NCBI GenBank assembly: GCA_947247005.1
Contig: OX365955.1
Location: 43,379,822-43,443,821, forward strand
DNA from: Spisula solida
Lineage: Eukaryota; Mollusca; Bivalvia; Venerida; Mactridae
Direction: 5' to 3'
DNA length: 64,000 nt
Position numbers and translations under genes: made by a program
Shown: positions 58,450 through 64,000 of the stretch, in pieces
How the letters are laid out: each line of letters opens with the position of its first letter
Position numbering within the stretch: position 1 is the stretch's first letter
The notes under the pieces: model-generated
Databases searched by the model: none
What the model was told of the DNA's origin: nothing
Seen by the model: only the letters and a program-made list of their open reading frames with translations

Positions 58450-59430
58450 GTAGAATACTATTTTGACGACAGTTTATCTTACTTTGTTCGTTTGATTGAT
58501 AGCTTATCAGTATGGCCTGAATGTGATCATACTAGTCTGGTTCGAACATATAATATACTTTTTATTTGTACGCACTTTATAATTATACATGCTGCTAAGA
58601 ATTTTTTCATACTTTAATTTGTGTTATTGGGTACATGTTTGTGGTGTTGTTTCAATGAAACCTGTGTAATTTAAAAGGCCATACATTGTTCAAGTGATAT
58701 ACAAAGTCTTATCGAAATGACACAAAAATAACAAACGTTTTAGGGAGATTATTTAAAATTGCCTATATAAACTAATGTACATCCGTCATCTTGTTTTACC
58801 AGTAGTAGAATCCATTTTAATTGGATGGTGTCGCACCTAATCTAATGTACTGTATGATTGGAGAACGGGAACCGGACTAGTGACCATACTGTAGTGTGAA
58901 GTCAAGGAGGTTCCCTCCAAATGCACCGGTTTCTCGTGCTTTCGTGGTTACAGCGTTTTTTGTGTGTGTTTTTTTGTGTGGCTACATTGGTTCGAGCCAA
59001 GACTGCGACAACCAAAGTAGTTGGCCTGACGGTACAGCTCTTGTTATTACGAATATCATGGGCAGAAAACGTTAGTATCATTGTATACTAGAGTTCAATA
59101 ACCGTTCATTGCTGCATCTTATAGCTCGGTGCATATTTCTATGACGTTACTATGACGTTGTGAAGTTGTCATGGAAAACACGTTTGGCGTTGTTTAGTGA
59201 CAGGTACGTGTACGCATCTTGTACCTAAAATGACATTGCGAGACGTCACATAGACCAAAATACCAATACCGATTATATTGTGCTCGTGTTAATTGTTCTG
59301 TAACTTGTTGGGGTCGTGGTGGAAGTTTGACAAACTGTAACCCAAGTCGAATGTTTTAAGTACACACCTTGGTCGCGTGTATTGATAGGAAAGAATCGTG
59401 AGTTTAGAGACTTGGAAAATGAAATGCAAG
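58450..59430. other. Stretch without identified gene
   Basis: Mixed AT-rich sequence with no supported exon, RNA gene or paired transposon ends. Confidence 0.5.
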
Positions 59431-59436
59431 TGTATA

Positions 59437-60115
59437 ACTAGAGGGTCATTGGCCCTAAAGTACTCACCTGATGACTAGCAGTTAAGGCAGAATCAGTATT
59501 TGTTATGATATGACCTTGATATCTGATGCAGATTTTACAAATACACACTTTGTAGCCAGGTTTTATAAAGATGAGGTAAAAATGTGACCTCAAGAGTATA
59601 GACAAGCTTTTTCTTTTATGTGATCTGGTGACCTAGTTTTGACTCCAAATGACCCAGTTACAAACTTGGCCTAGATTTCAGAGACAAACATTGTGACCAA
59701 GTTTCATAAAGGTTAGGTAAAAATTTGACATCTAGTGTTAACAAGGTATTTCTTCAATTTGACCTGGTGACCTAGTTTTTAACACCAGGTGCCCAAGTTG
59801 AAAACATGACCCCGATTTGTAGAGACAAACATTGTGACCAACTTTCATAAATATTAGACAAAAAGGGTTTTCTTCAATGTAACCTGGTGACCTAGTTTGT
59901 GACCATAGAATAGATGACCAGTTGGGAACTTGACCTAGAGTTCATAGAGATACACATTGTGACCAAGTTACATTAAGATCATATCAAAAATGTGACCTCT
60001 AGATTGTTAACAAGCTTTTTCTTTTATGTGATCTGGTGACCTAGTTTTTGACCCCAAATGACCCAGTTACGACTTTGGTCTAGATTTTATATAGACAAAC
60101 ATTGTCGTAATGTAT
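59437..60115. repeat. 145-bp-monomer family, copy 2 (truncated)
   Basis: Opens with CTAGAGGGTCATTGGCCCTA and CTCACCTGATGACTAGCAG, then four to five diverged units with GTGACCTAGTTTTTGACCCC. The right-hand cap is missing. Confidence 0.75.
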
Positions 60116-60305
60116 CCAGCAAGCTTCCTGAAAATACAGAAAATGTATAATGTTTACAAGACTATGTTCAATGAACAAAATTTAATTTATTTGCTTTTAT
60201 TTATCCTCGTCACCGGAAATCCATATGGGCGTGGCCCCCAGAAGAGGTTAGTCACTTCAGTTTTTTGGGGATAGTGCATGATACAGAAGATGCCCCAGTT
60301 CAAGG

Positions 60306-60714
60306 AGCATTCTGGGCCCAGGATTACAACGAATACTTACACTCAGTACTCAAATATTGAAAATGTTATATAATGAGCTACTATTTGTCCTAGATTGCAA
60401 ATATAGATGAGGAAAATGTATAAGATAGCTAATGGGAGTAGAAAATAACATTTGATGAATTTTCTTTGCCATATTTGTACCAATTATGAGGTGTAAATGT
60501 AATTATTGAATCTGAGTGCCACACTCAGCACTCAGACTGATGAATTGCAATTATAGCTTACAAATACACTAAATTAAACTAGGATGTAAGCCCAAAACAA
60601 TATTTAGTACCAATTTAACATTATTACAACGTCTTGCTCTAAAAAATGCCACAATGAACCCAAAAAGAGTGAATTTCAATATTTGAGTGTTGAGTGTTGT
60701 AATCTCGGCCCCAG
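60306..60714. mobile_element. TIR element, GGGCCCAGGATTACAAC
   Basis: CTGGGCCCAGGATTACAACG and the inverted GTTGTAATCTCGGCCCCAG, with paired CTCAAATATTGAAA / TTTCAATATTTGAG just inside, and a central CTGAGTG-CACTCAG palindrome. Confidence 0.75.
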
Positions 60715-60839
60715 GTTCTTTTTGGAGTCTGATGTAAAGCATCATACACAGGACCTCATTTAATGTCTTGTCCGACAGACAGTTAGTAATTTTAGTTATG
60801 TTAGGTGGGAAACACTGTAAAGCACTTCTGAATTAATTC

Positions 60840-60921
60840 AGGTGGAGACAGGATTGAACCCACCACCATCAGATCAGCAGTCAGTAGCTCATACATGTAC
60901 CACTTGACCACTTGTCCACCT
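60840..60921 (-). ncRNA. tRNA-like SINE head (not a functional tRNA)
   Basis: 82 nt on the minus strand with AGGTGGA at one end and TCCACCT at the other (seven perfect acceptor-type pairs), A box TGGTCAAGTGG and B box GGTTCAATCC. The T-stem does not pair, so I regard it as a tRNA-derived SINE promoter or pseudo-tRNA. Confidence 0.55.
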
Positions 60922-61065
60922 TGAACCACAAGACTGTGTTCAATAAACATATGCATTACTCTTTTTATATATATATGCATGTAACTATTCACCATCATTG
61001 TTGGTCAGAAAAGGTGTGAATATATCAATAGTAAATTTATATATGATAAAATTAGAGTAACAAAT

Positions 61066-61145
61066 GTGTGTGGGTGATTGGTGCAGTGGATAAGGTGACT
61101 GACTGGTAAGCTGGAAGTCGTGAGTTCAAACCCCACACAAGGTAA
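61066..61145 (+). ncRNA. tRNA-derived SINE head with A and B boxes
   Basis: TTGGTGCAGTGGATAAGG (A box) and TGAGTTCAAACCCC (B box) are 30-odd bases apart, as in a tRNA. The acceptor stem cannot form in the right register, so it is a SINE promoter rather than a tRNA gene. Confidence 0.65.
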
Positions 61146-61239
61146 GTTGTTGATAATAAAAATAATGTAAAATTAAATTGTAATAAAATAACCATGAACT
61201 AACACTATGTACAACAACTAACAACACCAACTAGCACAA

Positions 61240-61670
61240 AACTAACCAGAGCATTGTACTAACCCAAGCCCCATACTAACCCGAGCATTGTACTAACCCG
61301 AGCACTATACTAACCCGAGCATTGTACTAACCCGAGCATCATACTAACCCGAGCATTGTACTAACCCGAGCATTGTACTAATCCGAGCACTATACTAACC
61401 CAAGCACCATACTAACCCGAGCATTGTACTAACCTGAGCACTATACTAACCCGAGCATTGTACTAACCCGAGCACCATACTAACCCGAGCATTGTACTAA
61501 CCCGAGCACCATACTAACCCGAGCATTGTACTAACCCGAGCACCATACTAACCCGAGCATTCTACTAACCCGATCACTATACTAACCCGAGCACCATACT
61601 AACCTGAGCATTCTACTAACCCGATCACTATACTAACCCGAGCATTGTACTAACCCGAGCACTGTACTAA
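61240..61670. repeat. 17-bp satellite, about 25 copies with 34-bp higher-order period
   Basis: Unit ACTAACCCGAGCATTGT. Many neighbours alternate between ...GCATTGT and ...GCACCAT/GCACTAT, giving a dimeric 34-bp period. Confidence 0.95.
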
Positions 61671-61911
61671 CTGAACAAATTAAGTGAGCACCACACTAAG
61701 TTTAATTATTGAGCATGTCTGAAAACTTTCTGTAAATATCAGACACCTTATTTTGAAATTAAGTATGTGCTAAAAAAGTTTGTTCTCAATGTACAAGTTG
61801 CAATGGTTTATTTTTCTGGCATCAGAAGAATGTAAACTTTTCAGGTTAAATTCCTGAGAGTTCTACCATTGTTTTAAGCTTTCTTGCATTAAATGAAGCT
61901 TTAACTGTAAA

Positions 61912-62432
61912 CAAGAGGGCCATTGACCCTAAAGCGCTCACCTGATGACTAGCAGCTTAGGCAGAATCAGTATTTGTTATGATATGACCTTAACATTTGA
62001 TGTAGATTTGACCAAAACACATTTTGTGGCCAGGTTTTATAAAGATGAGGTAAAAAATGTGACCTCTAGAGTGTTAACTAGGTTTTTATTTTTGACCCCA
62101 GGTGACCCAGTTTCAAACATGACCTAGATTTCATCATGTCAAAACATTGTGACCTAGTTTCATAAAGATTAGGCAAAAAGCGTGACCTCTAGAGTGTTAA
62201 CAAGATTTTTCTTTAATGTGACCTGGTGACCTAGTTTTAGACCCCAGATGACCCAGTTATGATCTTGACCTAGATTTCATAGAGACAAACATTGTGACCA
62301 AGTTTCATAAAGATTAAGTGAAATCTGTGATTTCTAGAGTGCTAACAGTCCAATTGTTGATGACGCACGCAAACAACGGATGCCAGACATAGGTTCATCA
62401 CAAAGCTCATCTTGAGCACTTTGTGAGCTATT
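61912..62432. repeat. 145-bp-monomer family, copy 3
   Basis: Left cap AGAGGGCCATTGACCCTAAA and CGCTCACCTGATGAC; three diverged units; right cap with GTTGATGACGCACGCAAAC and AGCACTTTGTGAGCTATTAA. Both caps correspond to those of 387-1845. Confidence 0.82.
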
Positions 62433-62439
62433 AAAATAT

Positions 62440-63700
62440 ATAGTCCCTTTAAAGTATGTTTGTTTGTTGATTCGTTTTTAAAGTTTAATTTTCTCAACAA
62501 TTTTTCAGTTACAGCAGATTAACTAGTACATGTACTATAGGTTATCCTTTCACAATGAATCCAGAGATTAAATAACAAAACAAAGGTATTGTTTATGAAG
62601 TTTAATCAATTGGTACAAATCAAATATCAATGTATATTCCATACAAATAAAAGGTAAATTGTAGAAGTAGTCAACAACAAGATACAATGTAAAATTATAT
62701 AGACCAAGTCACAAGCTTCCAAAGCATCTAAAGTAGAAATCTCAGCTCAAATTGAGATTTTGCTCAAATCATTGTCTGAATTTTGTACACTGATAAATTG
62801 CCTGAATGAAAACAGTTTGAAAACATTAAAGAGAGTCTCAGGGTAGGTTGAACAGTTTGAATAATTAAATGGAGAGTGTTGGTCAAAGAGTCTGGATACA
62901 TTCAAGGGAAATAATCATGGTAGAACAGACTGGATACAGAAGAGGGAGATTGTCAATGTAGCCTATGTCAAATAGTCTGTATACATTAAAGGAAGATTGT
63001 CCGGACCCGCCCCTCTGGATCAATGCATGACATATAATAAAATGAATACGAGACATTGAGCAATTTAGGTAAGGAAATATTTTTGTTGTTTTTTTGTAAG
63101 TATGATGGTTGACCACAAAGTTTCGAGATTGCATTTGTATAAAACAAACTTTAAGAATACATACAAAATGTAACAGGCAGACCAATCAATCTAGTTAAGA
63201 CAATGCCCCAATGTTTCTACCACCATTGAACACATGCAACAAATATTCTTACAAGTACAGGAAACAACTATAAGAGTTTTTCGTAGATGCACAACATCAT
63301 AACTGGATTAAGAGGTTGTTACATGCAGAGCTACAGATAAGGTTTTAGTCAATTGGGTATTTTACCCCCGAGTTTCAATTTTGATTGGGTTTTGACAAAT
63401 TTTAATTGGGTATTTAATAAAACTCAACGGGTAAATAAGCTTTTATGTACTATTTTTCACTATAACATACTTTTCTATTTGGGTATTTCAAATTGTCTTT
63501 GCTTTTTCTTACTCCCACCTCTCAAAATCTCTTGGGTTTTTAAGAAAATTAATTGGGTAATTACAACAATACGCAGCTTATCTGTAGCTCTGTTACATGG
63601 GCAAACTCTTCTTCCATTGATAGCAGCCTAAGAACTTATCACTCTTAAATTGATAAATAACGAAGGTATTTCATGATGTGGCTAGCAGGTGCCGATGCTC
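62440..63700. other. Gene-free stretch
   Basis: AT-rich, with a fragment of the GATCTCCCGAAGCATCTCAA family near 62700-62770 and a GATAAGGTTTTAGTCAATTGGG / inverted-type pair (63330 and 63570, AGAGCTACAGATAAG / CTTATCTGTAGCTCT) that bounds another probable 250-bp element. No exon recognised. Confidence 0.5.
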
Positions 63701-63702
63701 AC

Positions 63703-63953
63703 CTGTGTACTGTTTTATGAAAGCACTTACGAAAATCTTAAAGTTACGCGCAAATTTAAATTAATTATACTGGTAATTCTTTAAGACCTGCAAATTGGTG
63801 ACGAATTTGGTAAATAGAATTTTTTTAACAGAATCATTATTATTAATGCAGCTCCATTTACCACACTTTATTATTGTTAACATATCATAAGGAACTTAAA
63901 TTTGACCGTACGTTTACAATTTTCGTAAGGGCTTTGATAAAATAGTACCCTGA
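63703..63953. mobile_element. TIR element, GGTACTGTTTTATCAAAGCA family, complete copy
   Basis: TGTACTGTTTTATGAAAGCA with CTTACGAAAA at the left; TTTTCGTAAGGGCTTTGATA then AAATAGTACCC at the right. Confidence 0.85.
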
Positions 63954-64000
63954 TGTTTGTCTTATCCTTAGTTAACTAAACACAAATCCTAATTTCCAAA

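Noticed and set aside
60840..60921. Functional tRNA gene on the minus strand
   Set aside because: The acceptor-type ends pair perfectly, but the T-stem does not and no clean anticodon loop can be drawn.
61066..61145. Functional tRNA gene
   Set aside because: A and B boxes are present, but the acceptor stem cannot pair in register with the T-arm, so it is a SINE head.
1..64000. A prokaryotic-style defence or mobile-island system
   Set aside because: No long compact frames, ribosome-binding sites or operons; the genes are spliced and animal-type throughout.

Overview
The window is animal nuclear DNA: AT-rich, with spliced genes, GT-AG introns, canonical Kozak contexts and very dense short DNA-transposon debris. 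The style of the repeats (145-bp monomers rich in 'gacctagtttttgacc', many MITE families, tRNA-derived SINEs, RTE/CR1-like LINE tails) together with FAM221, FAM234 and EGF/integrin-type genes points to a mollusc, most likely a bivalve. That assignment is inference from memory of such genomes, not a search result.

Layout. 1-3500: a 145-bp satellite-like element, a 12-copy 51-bp array carrying tRNA B-box motifs, and a SINE. 3700-33050 (+ strand): three tandem copies of a FAM221A-type gene. Copy C (coding exons 25486-33047) is essentially full length. Copies A (5415-7600) and B (14119-16757) are shortened to a cysteine-rich core, end at the same premature stop, and keep decayed 3' exons. All three are preceded by a related 5' block that looks like a shared promoter/first exon. 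A CRE-rich possible promoter and a 36-codon candidate first exon of an unidentified gene lie at 8890-9515, between A and B. 40377-41291 (- strand): an intronless secreted protein with two EGF modules, an integrin beta-tail-like module and a GPI-like C-terminus. 44561-57821 (- strand): a 16-exon FAM234-like (ITFG3-type) type II membrane protein with six DxDxDG FG-GAP/VCBS-type loops. 58000-64000: repeats, including a 17-bp satellite, tRNA-like SINE heads and two more members of the 145-bp-monomer family.

Most remaining sequence is recognisable transposon residue. At least fifteen terminal-inverted-repeat families can be delimited by comparing copies within the window, including an hAT-type element with an 8-bp target duplication, a Mutator-like element with a 9-bp duplication, and a TTAA element nested inside another element. 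Several sit within 15 bp of FAM234 splice sites, and one appears to supply a splice donor.

No operon logic applies. The genes are independent eukaryotic units, and FAM221 and FAM234 proteins have no firmly established function. The most interesting signals are the FAM221A triplication with parallel truncation, the EGF/integrin-tail protein, transposon-derived splice signals in the FAM234 gene, and repeat families that carry regular arrays of regulatory-type motifs (nuclear-receptor DR2/DR4, heat-shock-type TTCnnGAA, Pol III B boxes).
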